Below, piece after piece: positions 27,573 through 35,742 of a DNA stretch of 47,000 nt; the stretch's first letter is position 1, and each line of letters starts with the position of its first letter. The notes beneath the pieces are model-generated. The model saw nothing but the letters and a program-made list of their open reading frames with translations. It searched no databases and was not told the origin of the DNA. The stretch covers positions 1 to 47,000 of the forward strand of contig JAAFJC010000021.1 in assembly GCA_013297925.1 (NCBI GenBank), read 5' to 3'. The stretch is from Comamonadaceae bacterium (GTDB taxonomy: Bacteria > Pseudomonadota > Gammaproteobacteria > Burkholderiales > Burkholderiaceae_C). The translations under genes and the position numbers were made by a program.

Positions 27573-28295
27573 ATGAAGCATCGCAACAGGACTGGACTCA
27601 ACGTGAGCTGGCTAAACCGAATCCTCTACAACACACCGCGCGAACATGACGCGCCCTCGCCTTCGACCGGTTTTTTTGATATTGAGGGCCAGCCTGTGCC
27701 GCTGAGCATCGCGCGCCAAGATGTGCGGGCTGCACGGGAGCTGATCCGCGCAGCCGCTGTGCGCACCGCCGGGGTTTTTGGTATTCCTGCCAATTGGCTC
27801 AGTTATGAAGTGGTCACCATCTCTGACGATGAAAAAGCCTACTTTCAGCTCCAGGTGAGCCTGCGGATTTGGGATGAACAGCTGTGGACGCAATCCAGCG
27901 CTTTTGAGCAGCAGGCCTTAAAGCGAATCCGTGAAGACGATGTGAACGTGGCTCGCGCCGTGCGCGCTGTGCTCTGGCGCGTGTTGCCTGATGCAGGCTG
28001 CCCGCATGATGAATTAGCAGGCGCGGCAGCTTGGAAGCCAGATGCCGTGAAGTCGCGAAGCGTAGCCTATGATCGCCTTCGCACTGAGCTGGCCATGCCG
28101 GCCTTGGCCACGCTGCCTTCCGTCGTCACAGGGCTGGAAGCTTCAGCCACCTTGCCGATGCCCGATCAAGCGCGAGCCGGCTTCTCGGATACGCATCCCG
28201 TGCAAGCTTCAGGCTTTCATGAAACACGCCCTGTGCCGCCTTTGCATGAAGAAACCGAGCCCGCCAGCTTGCAAACGCGGCCCGGCAGACTCTGA
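27573..28295 (+). CDS. hypothetical protein, unrecognised
   Basis: Up to 240 residues. No family recognised. The N-terminal ~140 residues look globular (SWLNRILYNTPREHDAPSP, YEVVTISDDEKAYFQLQVSL, ARAVRAVLWRVLP); the rest is low-complexity and Pro/Glu/Thr-rich, probably disordered. GTG at 27603 (AGGACTGG upstream) may be the true start. It is translationally coupled to the DUF1840 gene by a TGATG overlap, so the two probably work together. It is divergent from the aryl-CoA operon. Confidence 0.6.
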   Translation: MKHRNRTGLNVSWLNRILYNTPREHDAPSPSTGFFDIEGQPVPLSIARQDVRAARELIRAAAVRTAGVFGIPANWLSYEVVTISDDEKAYFQLQVSLRIWDEQLWTQSSAFEQQALKRIREDDVNVARAVRAVLWRVLPDAGCPHDELAGAAAWKPDAVKSRSVAYDRLRTELAMPALATLPSVVTGLEASATLPMPDQARAGFSDTHPVQASGFHETRPVPPLHEETEPASLQTRPGRL

Positions 28296-28600
28296 TGCTC
28301 TACAAATTCAAATCCGATGCTGGCGGCGATGTGATCATGCTCGAAGCCACGGGCGGGCAGGTGCTGGAGATCATCGGCAAAGGCTTTGACGCCAAAGGCA
28401 TTTTGCTGCCTGAGCAGATGGCTTCGGCCAAAGCGGCGATTGAAGCGGCGATTGCTTTGGAAGAACAGGCCGGCAAGACATCGGATGAGCCAGAAGACAA
28501 GGGCAACAAACGCATCAGCTTGCGCACACGCGCTTGGCCCTTGGTGATGCTGATGGAGCGAAGCGCCAAGGATAAAGTCCCCATCACTTGGGGCGTGTGA
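28295..28600 (+). CDS. DUF1840 family protein
   Basis: 101 residues. LYKFKSDAGGDVIMLEATGGQVLEIIGK with the C-terminal TRAWPLVMLMERSAKDKVPITWGV is the DUF1840 signature. It is a small cytoplasmic protein of unknown function, with a charged linker in the middle (EPEDKGNK). The ATG overlaps the previous stop as TGATG. It converges on the Bug receptor gene at 28614 with 13 bp between the stops and no terminator visible. Confidence 0.8.
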   Translation: MLYKFKSDAGGDVIMLEATGGQVLEIIGKGFDAKGILLPEQMASAKAAIEAAIALEEQAGKTSDEPEDKGNKRISLRTRAWPLVMLMERSAKDKVPITWGV

Positions 28601-28613
28601 ACCCCGCGAAGCG

Positions 28614-29666
28614 TCAATCCACCTTCGCGCCTGAAGCCTTCACCACTTTCGCCCATTTGGCGATTTCCGCATCGATGTGTCTGGCAAAATCCGCCGGGCT
28701 GTTGCCGCCGGGCAAAGCGCCCTGGGCTAAGAGTTTTTCTTTCACCTCGGGCCGCTCCAAGGCTTTGCTGGTTTCTTGCGCCAAACGCTGCACCTGAGCT
28801 GCAGGCATGGAGCTTGGTGCGAGCAGGCCAAACCAGCTGCTGGCTTCAAAGCCTTTGAAAGCTGGGCCAGCGGCTTCCTCCACCGTAGGTAAATCTGGCA
28901 CAGCGGCTGAGCGCTTGCTGCTCGTGACTGCCAGCGCCTTGAGTTTGCCGCCTTTGATCTGCGGCAATGCGCTGGGCAAATTGTCAAACATCACATCCAT
29001 GTTACCGCCCACCATATCCAGCAGCGCAGGGCCTGAGCCGCGATAGGGGAAATGCACCATGAACACGCCGCCCATGCTTTTGAAAAGCTCGCCAGCGAGG
29101 TGAATTGATGTGCCATTGCCGCTGGAGGCCATGTTGAGCTTGCCCGGATTGGCTTTGGCGTATTTGATGAAATCTGGCACAGAGTTGATGTTCAGAGCGC
29201 GTGCTTTATCGGCATTCATCACCATCACGTTCGGTACATAGGCGACGACGGTGATCGGTGAGAAATCCTTCACCGGGTCATAGGGCAGCGATGGATACAG
29301 GGCTTTGTTGATGCCGTGCGTGCCCACCGTACCCATAAGAATCGTGTGGCCATCATTGCTCTTGGCCACCAGCTCAGCGCCCACATTGCCGCCAGCGCCA
29401 GCGCGGTTTTCCACAATGAAGGATTGGCCGAAGGCTTTTTGCAATTCAGGTGCGATGGCGCGCGCCAAGATGTCAGTCGTACCACCCGCCGCAAAGGGCA
29501 CAACGATGCGCACCGGCTTGCTGGGCCACGCTTGCGCATGTGCAGCACCTTGCAAGCCGAGTTGCAGCGCAGCAAAAGCTACTATTAAAATCATAGCGCC
29601 TCTCGCAGTATCTACGCCGGAAATCAGTCGCTTTTGCTTTAAGAATGTTGAAAAAAATGATTTCAC
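28614..29666 (-). CDS. Bug-family (TctC-like) periplasmic solute-binding protein
   Basis: 350 residues; exported binding protein of the tripartite tricarboxylate type. Mature signatures are [56 protein letters not shown] and PDLPTVEEA. The start is GTG at 29666 with GGAGA 7 nt upstream; it overlaps the upstream stop (GTGA). The signal region is unusually long because residues about 16-29 come from a palindromic element; its hydrophobic [11 protein letters not shown] is partly element-derived. No TctA/TctB membrane genes are nearby. Ligand unknown, typically a carboxylate. Confidence 0.88.
   Translation of the reverse strand: MKSFFSTFLKQKRLISGVDTARGAMILIVAFAALQLGLQGAAHAQAWPSKPVRIVVPFAAGGTTDILARAIAPELQKAFGQSFIVENRAGAGGNVGAELVAKSNDGHTILMGTVGTHGINKALYPSLPYDPVKDFSPITVVAYVPNVMVMNADKARALNINSVPDFIKYAKANPGKLNMASSGNGTSIHLAGELFKSMGGVFMVHFPYRGSGPALLDMVGGNMDVMFDNLPSALPQIKGGKLKALAVTSSKRSAAVPDLPTVEEAAGPAFKGFEASSWFGLLAPSSMPAAQVQRLAQETSKALERPEVKEKLLAQGALPGGNSPADFARHIDAEIAKWAKVVKASGAKVD
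29578..29620 (+). repeat. palindromic element copy E, in a Bug signal-peptide region
   Basis: GCTACTATTAAAATCATAGC, then GCCTCTCGCAGTATC, then TACGCCGG, antisense to the gene. It encodes [15 protein letters not shown] within the export signal. Confidence 0.6.
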
Positions 29667-30064
29667 GGCTTGTCTCCAGTACTTTTGATTGACGTGTCCT
29701 CAGTGTGCTGCAAATGCATCACGATCTCATTACAGGTTTGCCCTATGCGCACGCCTAAAGCGTGAGCTAGAGCATTGGCATGGCTGGCGATGCCGGTGTC
29801 GAAAGTGCTTTGCGCCACACCAATGCAAGCGCTGGTATGCGCCACTGCGCAAGCAGCTAAGCCCTGCTCTTGCAGCCAAGCCAGGCCTGCGATGCCCGCT
29901 TCGTCCTTGCCGATCCCCGCGTCATTAAAGACGCTCAGCAGGGGCCGAGCAGCAGCAGCAAATCGCGCTGAACTCAGACCCCCGTGTGATCCGCTCACGG
30001 CGATGCAGCCTGCATCTTGGGTACTCAGCTCGGTGATGGAATCGATCAAACGAAGACTTGGCAT
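29663..30064 (-). CDS. conserved-looking hypothetical protein coupled to a Bug receptor
   Basis: 133 residues, no named family recognised. Motifs that look conserved are [34 protein letters not shown], and AHTSACIG with [15 protein letters not shown]. Histidines and aspartates near glycines suggest a small-molecule or metal site (inference). There is no signal peptide, so it is probably cytoplasmic. Its stop overlaps the Bug GTG start (GTGA), and another Bug gene lies upstream past a terminator, so it may act on the imported ligand. Confidence 0.65.
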   Translation of the reverse strand: MPSLRLIDSITELSTQDAGCIAVSGSHGGLSSARFAAAARPLLSVFNDAGIGKDEAGIAGLAWLQEQGLAACAVAHTSACIGVAQSTFDTGIASHANALAHALGVRIGQTCNEIVMHLQHTEDTSIKSTGDKP

Positions 30065-30079
30065 GTTTTAGATTCTCAA

Positions 30080-30103
30080 GAAAAAGCCACCCGCAGGTGG
30101 CTT
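30080..30103 (-). terminator. Rho-independent terminator after the second Bug gene
   Basis: Minus-strand reading: AAGCCACC-tgcg-GGTGGC followed by TTTTTC. It lies 20 bp past the stop of the Bug gene at 30124 and 16 bp before the next ATG, so the two Bug genes are at least partly uncoupled. Confidence 0.75.
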
Positions 30104-30123
30104 GATGCTTTGCTGAGTAGAGG

Positions 30124-31113
30124 TCAGTCAGCGTACACGCCAGCTGCCTTGATGATGGGTGTCCATTTAGCGGTTTCTTGCGCCACATAAGCTTTATGGC
30201 CAGCAGGTTCGTTACGCTGATCGATGATGGCCACTGCGCCGCCTAGCTCTTGTTTCTTGATGAACTCAGGATCTTTCACCGCCACCTTCAAAGCATCGTT
30301 GAGCTTCTTGAGCACAGGCGCTGGCGTGCCCTTAGGAGCGTAGAGGCCTTGCCAGATGGTGATCTGAAAATCCTTGAAGCCGGCTTCTTGCATGGTCGGC
30401 GTGTCTTTGAAGGTGGCCGCTGGCAAACGCTTCGCTGTGGTCACAGCGTACGATTTAACCTTCTTACCTTCGACTTGCTGAGACGTGGTGGTGGTTTGGT
30501 CGCACATCAAATCGATCTGGCCACCGATCAAATCGGTCATCGCCGGCGCCGTACCGCGATATGGCACTGGCGTCATATCCACTTTAAGCGCAGATTGGAA
30601 GAGCATGCCGCACATATGCGAGGCTGAGCCCACGCCAGCATTGCCGATATTGACCTTGCCTTTGTTGTCATTCACCCATTTCACGAGCTCTGGCAGGCTG
30701 TTAGCAGGCAGGCTGGGGCGGCCAATGATGTTCATGGGGTTTTCGCTCACCAGACCCAAGAATTCAAAATCGGTATCGACTTTGTAGGGGATATTGCGCA
30801 GGAAGGTGGGCAATGTGGCTTGCGCGATATGAGTGAACAAAAGCGAATGGCCATCGTTGGCCGCCTTGGCGATTTTGTTGGCGCCGATGGAGCCGGAAGC
30901 GCCCGTGGCGTTCTCAATCACGATGCTCACGCCGCCCATGGCCTTGCTCATGGATTGCGCTAAATCCCGCGCTGCTTTATCAGTTGGGCCACCAGATGTG
31001 TAAGGCACTACAAAAGTGATCGGCTTATTGGCAGCCGGGTAATCTTGTGCCATCGCTGGCAAAGCGGCAGCCACAGTGGCGGCGGCGATCAGGGTTAAGC
31101 GAGCAAACATCAT
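30124..31113 (-). CDS. Bug-family (TctC-like) periplasmic solute-binding protein
   Basis: 329 residues from the ATG at 31113, which has GGAG 6 nt upstream. Signal peptide FARLTLIAAATVAAALPAMA is followed by mature QDYPAANKPITFVVPYTSGG. IENATGASGSIGANKIAKA, PVPYRGTAPAMTDLIGGQIDLMCDQ and WQGLYAPKGTPAPVL are family blocks. The GPTDKAARD segment takes the place of the usual GGxxD ligand loop. Membrane partners are absent, as is common for the expanded Bug families of Burkholderiales. A terminator follows. Confidence 0.9.
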   Translation of the reverse strand: MMFARLTLIAAATVAAALPAMAQDYPAANKPITFVVPYTSGGPTDKAARDLAQSMSKAMGGVSIVIENATGASGSIGANKIAKAANDGHSLLFTHIAQATLPTFLRNIPYKVDTDFEFLGLVSENPMNIIGRPSLPANSLPELVKWVNDNKGKVNIGNAGVGSASHMCGMLFQSALKVDMTPVPYRGTAPAMTDLIGGQIDLMCDQTTTTSQQVEGKKVKSYAVTTAKRLPAATFKDTPTMQEAGFKDFQITIWQGLYAPKGTPAPVLKKLNDALKVAVKDPEFIKKQELGGAVAIIDQRNEPAGHKAYVAQETAKWTPIIKAAGVYAD

Positions 31114-31226
31114 GTCATTCTCCAAAAATCAAAAACAATACTCAATCCTAACGTGCGCTCTACGTTTTGAGACTACGTACTAACCGCGTTTGCACCCTAG
31201 GATATACCCGAAATTCCTTATAAATC

Positions 31227-31258
31227 ATGGGGTTACGGCTATATAGCTGTAACCCATG
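31227..31258. promoter_or_regulatory. near-perfect 32-bp palindrome in a divergent promoter region
   Basis: CATGGGGTTACGGCTAT and ATAGCTGTAACCCATG are reverse complements apart from one extra G and one mismatch. It lies in the 201-bp divergent space, 113 bp from the Bug ATG and 56 bp from the rhodanese-like ATG. It fits an operator for a dimeric regulator. Confidence 0.5.
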
Positions 31259-31314
31259 AGCATCTGACAACTCTGTATTGGACGCTTGAGTGCGCTGTGC
31301 ATACAGTAGCGGCT

Positions 31315-31857
31315 ATGAAATCGATTGCTCACCTGTTTGTCGCTCTGTCTTTGTGTGTTTCTGCCAACGTGTTTGCTGGGCAGGCCAGCGCTGTGTCTGC
31401 TGATGATGCACACAGCGCGATCGTGCAAGGCGCTTTTGTGGTGGATGTGCGCGCTGCCTCGGAATATGCCCAAGGCCACTTACCGCAGGCCGTATCACTG
31501 CCAACAAATGCCGCACAACTTTCCTTGTTTGAATTAGCCGCTGCACTTTCAAAAGCCGGCGTGGACAGTTCGCGCACGATGCTCGTCGTGGGTGATGCTG
31601 GCGCCACAGATGCTCAAGCGCTTTGGCAACGCCTCGCCCAAATCACCTCTGGGCGCGTGCTCTGGTTGGTTGGCGGTGTGCAAGAGTGGCAAATGCGTGG
31701 CCATGTGCTTTCTCGAGATGTTTCCACGCGACTGCCCGTGCCGCAATTTCTCGTGCCTTTTGATGCACCTGCCAACGCAGCCCGCATGGCTGGCAGCAAG
31801 GTGCGCACGAGCGCTCTGTTGGAGCGCAATCTGGCCATTCAGCTGGCCTTGAATTGA
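31315..31857 (+). CDS. exported rhodanese-like protein lacking the catalytic cysteine
   Basis: 180 residues with a signal peptide (KSIAHLFVALSLCVSANVFA). The rhodanese fold is recognisable by VVDVRAASEYAQGHLPQAVSLP and LWLVGGVQEWQMRGH. The active-site loop, normally Cys-x-x-Gly-x-Arg, reads VVGDAGATD, and the mature protein contains no cysteine at all. Sulfur transfer is therefore excluded by the usual mechanism; a binding or structural role is more likely. ATG at 31315 is chosen for the signal peptide; no clear Shine-Dalgarno. Confidence 0.8.
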   Translation: MKSIAHLFVALSLCVSANVFAGQASAVSADDAHSAIVQGAFVVDVRAASEYAQGHLPQAVSLPTNAAQLSLFELAAALSKAGVDSSRTMLVVGDAGATDAQALWQRLAQITSGRVLWLVGGVQEWQMRGHVLSRDVSTRLPVPQFLVPFDAPANAARMAGSKVRTSALLERNLAIQLALN

Positions 31858-31882
31858 GTTTTGAAGTTATTTTGAGCCGATT

Positions 31883-31924
31883 GCCGGCATCAATACTGCG
31901 AGAAGCGCTATACAAATAATAGCG
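31883..31924 (-). repeat. palindromic element copy C (intergenic)
   Basis: GCCGGCATCAATACTGCGAG, then AAGCGCTATACAAATAATAG, then CG. It fills the short gap between the converging rhodanese-like and PaaK-like genes. Confidence 0.65.
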
Positions 31925-31926
31925 AT

Positions 31927-33186
31927 TTATTGATAACTGCGCGCATCCTCAATCACCTTGCCGTCATTGGGCAGGCTGCCCACTTGCAGTAACTGCACTT
32001 CGCTGCGCAGCTTGGTCACATCGCGCACGGCATGGGCAATTTTTTCTTGGAAGTCTGTGTTGGCGTGCGCAGTTTCTACTTTGAGGACCATCTGATCATT
32101 GGCCATTTCGCCGCTAACGACGAGCCGCGCTCTGGCAATTTCAGGGAAGCGCTTCACCACTTCAGCCACTTGACCAGGATGGACGAACATGCCGCGAATC
32201 TTCGTGGTTTGATCGGCTCGGCCCATCCAGCCTTTGATGCGCGAATTGGTGCGGCCTGTGGGGCATTGGCCGGGCAACACAGCCGATAAATCGCCAGTAC
32301 CAAAGCGGATCAGCGGATAGACGGGATTGAGCGATGTGACGACCAGCTCGCCCACTTCGCCCTCTGGCACAGGATCGCCCGTGCCAGGGCGCACGATCTC
32401 CACGATCACGCCTTCATCGAGGACCATACCTTCGCGCGCTGAAGTCTCGTACGCAATCAAGCCCAGATCTGCTGTGGCATAGCATTGATAAATCGCCATA
32501 CCGCGCTCGGTAAACCAATCGCGCAAGCTCGGCGGGAAAGCTTCGCCGCCGACCAAGCCTTTTTTGATGCTGAGCTTCTGGCCAGATTCTTGTGCCTTTT
32601 CCACCAAGATTTTGAGGAAGCTGGGGGTGCCTAAGTAGCCATCAGGTTGCAGCTCAGCCATGGCTTGAAGCTGCTGCTCGGTCTGCCCTGTGCCAGCGGG
32701 GAAGATCGTGCAGCCCACGGCATGCGCGCCGCTTTCCATCAGATAAGCGCCCGGTGTCATGTGATAGCTGAAGGCGTTGTGTGCCAGATCGCCTGCGCGA
32801 AAACCTGCGGCAAACACCGCACGGCCTGCTCGCCAGTAGTCTGGCGTTTTGCCTTCTGGCTCATAAATCGGACCGGGGCTGGCGAAGATGCGGCCCATGC
32901 CGCGTTCACCCGCTTTGCGCAACAAGCTGGAGAAGCCGCCGAACACATCGCCACCTGCTTCACGCGAAGCTTTTTGACGCTCATGCAATTCGGTTTTGCG
33001 GGTGACGGGCAGCGTGGCAAGTGCCGCACGGCTCGTCACTAACGCTGCGTCTACGCGTTTGAGAATTTCTGCAAACGCTGCTGTGCTTTTCTGGGCGTGC
33101 GCAATTTGCTGGGGAAGAGCTGCCATGTGTACAGCTTCACGCTCTGCTGGGCTGCGGGTCTCAAGTGCATCAAAGAATTCAGCCAT
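31927..33186 (-). CDS. phenylacetate-CoA ligase (PaaK)-family protein
   Basis: 419-residue adenylate-forming enzyme. The region LPVTRKTELHERQK, the YHMTPGAYLMESGAHAVGC block, GYLGTPSFLKIL, KKGLVGGEAFPPSLRDW, CYATADLGLIAYE and GWMGRADQTTKIRGMFVHPGQV match the PaaK family. The usual nucleotide-binding SSGTTG reads FASPGPIYEPEG, as in PaaK relatives of this operon type. It is the last gene of the Liv-type transport operon, 92 bp after the ATPase gene. It probably activates the imported acid to a CoA thioester. Confidence 0.83.
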   Translation of the reverse strand: MAEFFDALETRSPAEREAVHMAALPQQIAHAQKSTAAFAEILKRVDAALVTSRAALATLPVTRKTELHERQKASREAGGDVFGGFSSLLRKAGERGMGRIFASPGPIYEPEGKTPDYWRAGRAVFAAGFRAGDLAHNAFSYHMTPGAYLMESGAHAVGCTIFPAGTGQTEQQLQAMAELQPDGYLGTPSFLKILVEKAQESGQKLSIKKGLVGGEAFPPSLRDWFTERGMAIYQCYATADLGLIAYETSAREGMVLDEGVIVEIVRPGTGDPVPEGEVGELVVTSLNPVYPLIRFGTGDLSAVLPGQCPTGRTNSRIKGWMGRADQTTKIRGMFVHPGQVAEVVKRFPEIARARLVVSGEMANDQMVLKVETAHANTDFQEKIAHAVRDVTKLRSEVQLLQVGSLPNDGKVIEDARSYQ

Positions 33187-33210
33187 GTCGCTCGCTCCTG
33201 CCTCGATATA

Positions 33211-33254
33211 GTTACTATGAAATCAATAGCTGCTCGCGCAGTTTTTAGGCCGGC
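33211..33254 (+). repeat. palindromic element copy D (intergenic)
   Basis: GTTACTATGAAATCAATAGC, then TGCTCGCGCAGTTTTTAGG, then CCGGC. One of the best-preserved copies. It lies in the leader of the PaaK-like gene, between it and livF. Confidence 0.7.
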
Positions 33255-33278
33255 AAACGACTGATTTCCCTTAAAAAT

Positions 33279-34118
33279 TTAAGCTAGCCAACGCTTACGG
33301 CGCTTGTAGCTCTTCACATCCTTGAAACTCTTGCGGCTTTCGCCATCCCCTCCCTTGGAGACGCCGAGATAAAACTCCTTCACGTCTTCATTGGTGGCCA
33401 GATCAGAGGCTTTGCCATCCATCACGATGCGGCCAGATTCCAAAATGTAGCCATAGTCGGAATAGCGCAGCGCCATATTGGTGTTTTGCTCAGCCAGCAA
33501 GAAGGTGGTCTTCTCTTTCTGGTTCAAATCTTTGACGATGTTGAACACCTCTTCCACGATTTGTGGTGCGAGCCCCATGGAAGGCTCGTCGAGCAACACC
33601 ATCGTGGGGTTGGCCATCAGCGCGCGGCCAATCGCACACATTTGCTGCTCGCCGCCAGAGGTGTAAGCCGCCTGCGAGGTACGGCGCGTTTTGAGGCGTG
33701 GGAAGTAGTTGTACACCTTCTCCAAATTAGCCGCGATCTGCGCCTTGCTCTTCACGGTGTATGCACCCGTGAGCAAATTCTCTTCAATCGTGAGGTGAGC
33801 AAAGCAATGCCGCCCTTCCATCACCTGCACTACACCGCGCTTGACGAGATCAGCCGGCGTGAGGTTTTCAATCCGCTCACCGCGCAGCTCAATACTGCCC
33901 TTGGTGACTTCGCCGCGCTCACCAGAGAGCAAGTTAGACACAGCTCGCAGCGTCGTCGTCTTGCCCGCGCCGTTGCCGCCGAGCAAAGCCACGATGGAGC
34001 TCTGCGGCACTTGCAGGCTCACGCCCTTGAGCACCAAGATCACATGGTTGTAAATGACTTCGATGCCATTGACATTCAAGACAATGTTGTTGGCTTCTTC
34101 GGTGGTGGGTGTCGTCAT
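33279..34118 (-). CDS. Liv-type ABC transporter ATPase (LivF)
   Basis: 279 residues. Walker A GGNGAGKTT, Q-loop region VQVMEGRHCFAHLTIEENL, signature SGGEQQ, Walker B MVLLDEPSMGLAP and the switch histidine position as EQN. It has a lysine/arginine-rich C-terminal tail of about 25 residues (SFKDVKSYKRRKRWLA) beyond the usual LivF end. This is the second ATPase of the importer encoded with livK, livM, livH and livG. The substrate is probably a carboxylic acid handled by the two CoA ligases rather than an amino acid (inference). Confidence 0.9.
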   Translation of the reverse strand: MTTPTTEEANNIVLNVNGIEVIYNHVILVLKGVSLQVPQSSIVALLGGNGAGKTTTLRAVSNLLSGERGEVTKGSIELRGERIENLTPADLVKRGVVQVMEGRHCFAHLTIEENLLTGAYTVKSKAQIAANLEKVYNYFPRLKTRRTSQAAYTSGGEQQMCAIGRALMANPTMVLLDEPSMGLAPQIVEEVFNIVKDLNQKEKTTFLLAEQNTNMALRYSDYGYILESGRIVMDGKASDLATNEDVKEFYLGVSKGGDGESRKSFKDVKSYKRRKRWLA

Positions 34119-34133
34119 AACTTGAACTTTCTC

Positions 34134-34290
34134 AGATCACAAAGCCGCACGCGACTCTGTGATCTAAGAGCAGGAGAACCCCTGCCCTTAATCTCTTCCC
34201 AGCAACCGCCGCAGATCCGGCTTTGCCGGTCTGCTAGCGGTGTCCCCCTCGCAGCGCAGAGGGGGAAGGCGCGTCAGCGCCTCAGGGGGA
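34134..34290. repeat. cluster of hairpins (REP-like) between livK and livF
   Basis: Three inverted repeats: AGATCACA/TGTGATCT (34134-34165), TCCCCCTC-gcagcgca-GAGGGGGA (about 34242-34265) and AGGCGC-gtca-GCGCCT just after. The latter two sit in a GC-rich block of the REP type common in Comamonadaceae. They could stabilise livK mRNA or lower expression of the genes behind it. Confidence 0.55.
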
Positions 34291-34296
34291 GGGTTC

Positions 34297-35628
34297 TCAA
34301 CTGCCGCAATCGGCAGCTGCCCGGCGTGCGAGTTTTTTCTCTGCGCCGTATTTCTCAGCGGAGGCTTTAACCAGCGGGCGAATGATTGCGTCATCAGCTT
34401 GCAGCCAATCCGATGCCCATGTGAACTTCGCGCCGTCCCAAGTGTGTACGCGAGCCCAAGCGGAGCCCATGTGATCGGCGCAGCTGGTGGATACGGGGCG
34501 CATCACGCCTTTGAAGCCGAGAGCGTCGAGCTTGGCTTGCGTGAGGTTCAGGTTCTCATAGCCCCAGCGCGCTTGCTCAGGGGTCACAGGCTTGCCTTTG
34601 CCAAAGCGCTCTTGCGCTGTGCGCGCGCCTTCAACCGCAAGCATCGCACCCACCACGCCTCGCATGTAAAGCACCTGACCGACCTCTTCTTTGGGTCCTG
34701 TGCCCTGACCTTTACCATGCACTTTTTGCAGGATCTCTTTCACTACGGCTGAGCCTGGCTCAGCGCCGTGCTGCATCATCACCGCGCTGTAACCCTTGGC
34801 TGCAGCACCCACATCTTTCAAATCAGGCTCAGCGCCAGACCACCAGGTGCCAAACATCTGCTCGCGTGGATAGCCAGTCGCCACGGCTTCCTTGATGGCA
34901 GTTGACGTCATTACGCCCCATGTTTGCATGATCACGTAATCCGGGCGATTCTGGCGCACTTGCAACCAAGTGGCTTTTTGTTCCACGCCGGGCGCAGCGA
35001 CGGGCAACGGTTGAATAGTGAAGCCATGCATCGCAGCGCGCTCGTTCACGATGGGCAGCAGCTCGCGGCCAAACGGACTGTCGTGATAGACCACGGCAAT
35101 CTTTTTACCTTTGAGTTTGTCCCAGCCGCCAGCTTTGTTGGCAATATGCTTGAGCAAAGTGTCACCCGCCACCCAATAGTGGCCAATCAGCGGAAAGTTC
35201 CACTTGAACATATTGCCATCCGCCGAATCACTGCGGCCGTAGCCAGAAGTGATCATAGGAATTTTGTCGGCAGCTAGTTTTTCAGTGAGTGCGAAAGTGA
35301 TGCCGGTGGACAGCGGCTGGAAGACTGTTGCACCGCCATGCTTGCCCTTCAAGCGCTCATAGCACTCGACACCGCGATCTGTCGCATAGGCGGTTTCGCA
35401 TTCTTCCACGAGCGTCTTCACGCCATTGATACCGCCGCGCTCGTTCACGAGTTTCATGTAATCGGCATAGCCGTTGGCAAACGGCGTGGCGTTGGGCGCT
35501 ACCGGGCCGGTGCGGCCGGTCAAGCTGGGGAAGAACTGCACTTTTTCCTGCGCGATGGCAGATGTAGCCACTGCGCCGAGCGCCGAAGCTGCAACCAAGA
35601 CGGCTGCTGTGAGTTGACGAAGTTTCAT
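34297..35628 (-). CDS. Liv-type periplasmic binding protein (LivK-like)
   Basis: 443 residues with signal peptide KLRQLTAAVLVAASALGAVA (cleavage after AIA). The mature protein (EKVQFFPSLTGRTGPVAPNA, ETAYATDRGVECYERLKGK, GKKIAVVYHDSPFGRELLP, EQMFGTWWSGAEPDL) is the long type-1 binding protein found with acyl-CoA ligase-linked importers. It delivers ligand to LivHM. It lies between livM (114 bp) and the hairpin cluster before livF. Substrate unknown. Confidence 0.9.
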   Translation of the reverse strand: MKLRQLTAAVLVAASALGAVATSAIAQEKVQFFPSLTGRTGPVAPNATPFANGYADYMKLVNERGGINGVKTLVEECETAYATDRGVECYERLKGKHGGATVFQPLSTGITFALTEKLAADKIPMITSGYGRSDSADGNMFKWNFPLIGHYWVAGDTLLKHIANKAGGWDKLKGKKIAVVYHDSPFGRELLPIVNERAAMHGFTIQPLPVAAPGVEQKATWLQVRQNRPDYVIMQTWGVMTSTAIKEAVATGYPREQMFGTWWSGAEPDLKDVGAAAKGYSAVMMQHGAEPGSAVVKEILQKVHGKGQGTGPKEEVGQVLYMRGVVGAMLAVEGARTAQERFGKGKPVTPEQARWGYENLNLTQAKLDALGFKGVMRPVSTSCADHMGSAWARVHTWDGAKFTWASDWLQADDAIIRPLVKASAEKYGAEKKLARRAAADCGS

Positions 35629-35742
35629 ACAAGTCTCCTAAAAAAGTTGAAACACCAAAGATGAAAACGATAGATTCAACGCTCACCAATTTGTTCGAGG
35701 CCTAGGTGTTTGCGAGCACGCGACACCCAAACCTAAGAATCC

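Noticed and set aside
35695-35735. Imperfect hairpin between livK and livM (CCTAGGTGTTTG ... CAAACCTAAG)
   Set aside because: Several mismatches and no T-tract; too weak to call a terminator or regulatory element.
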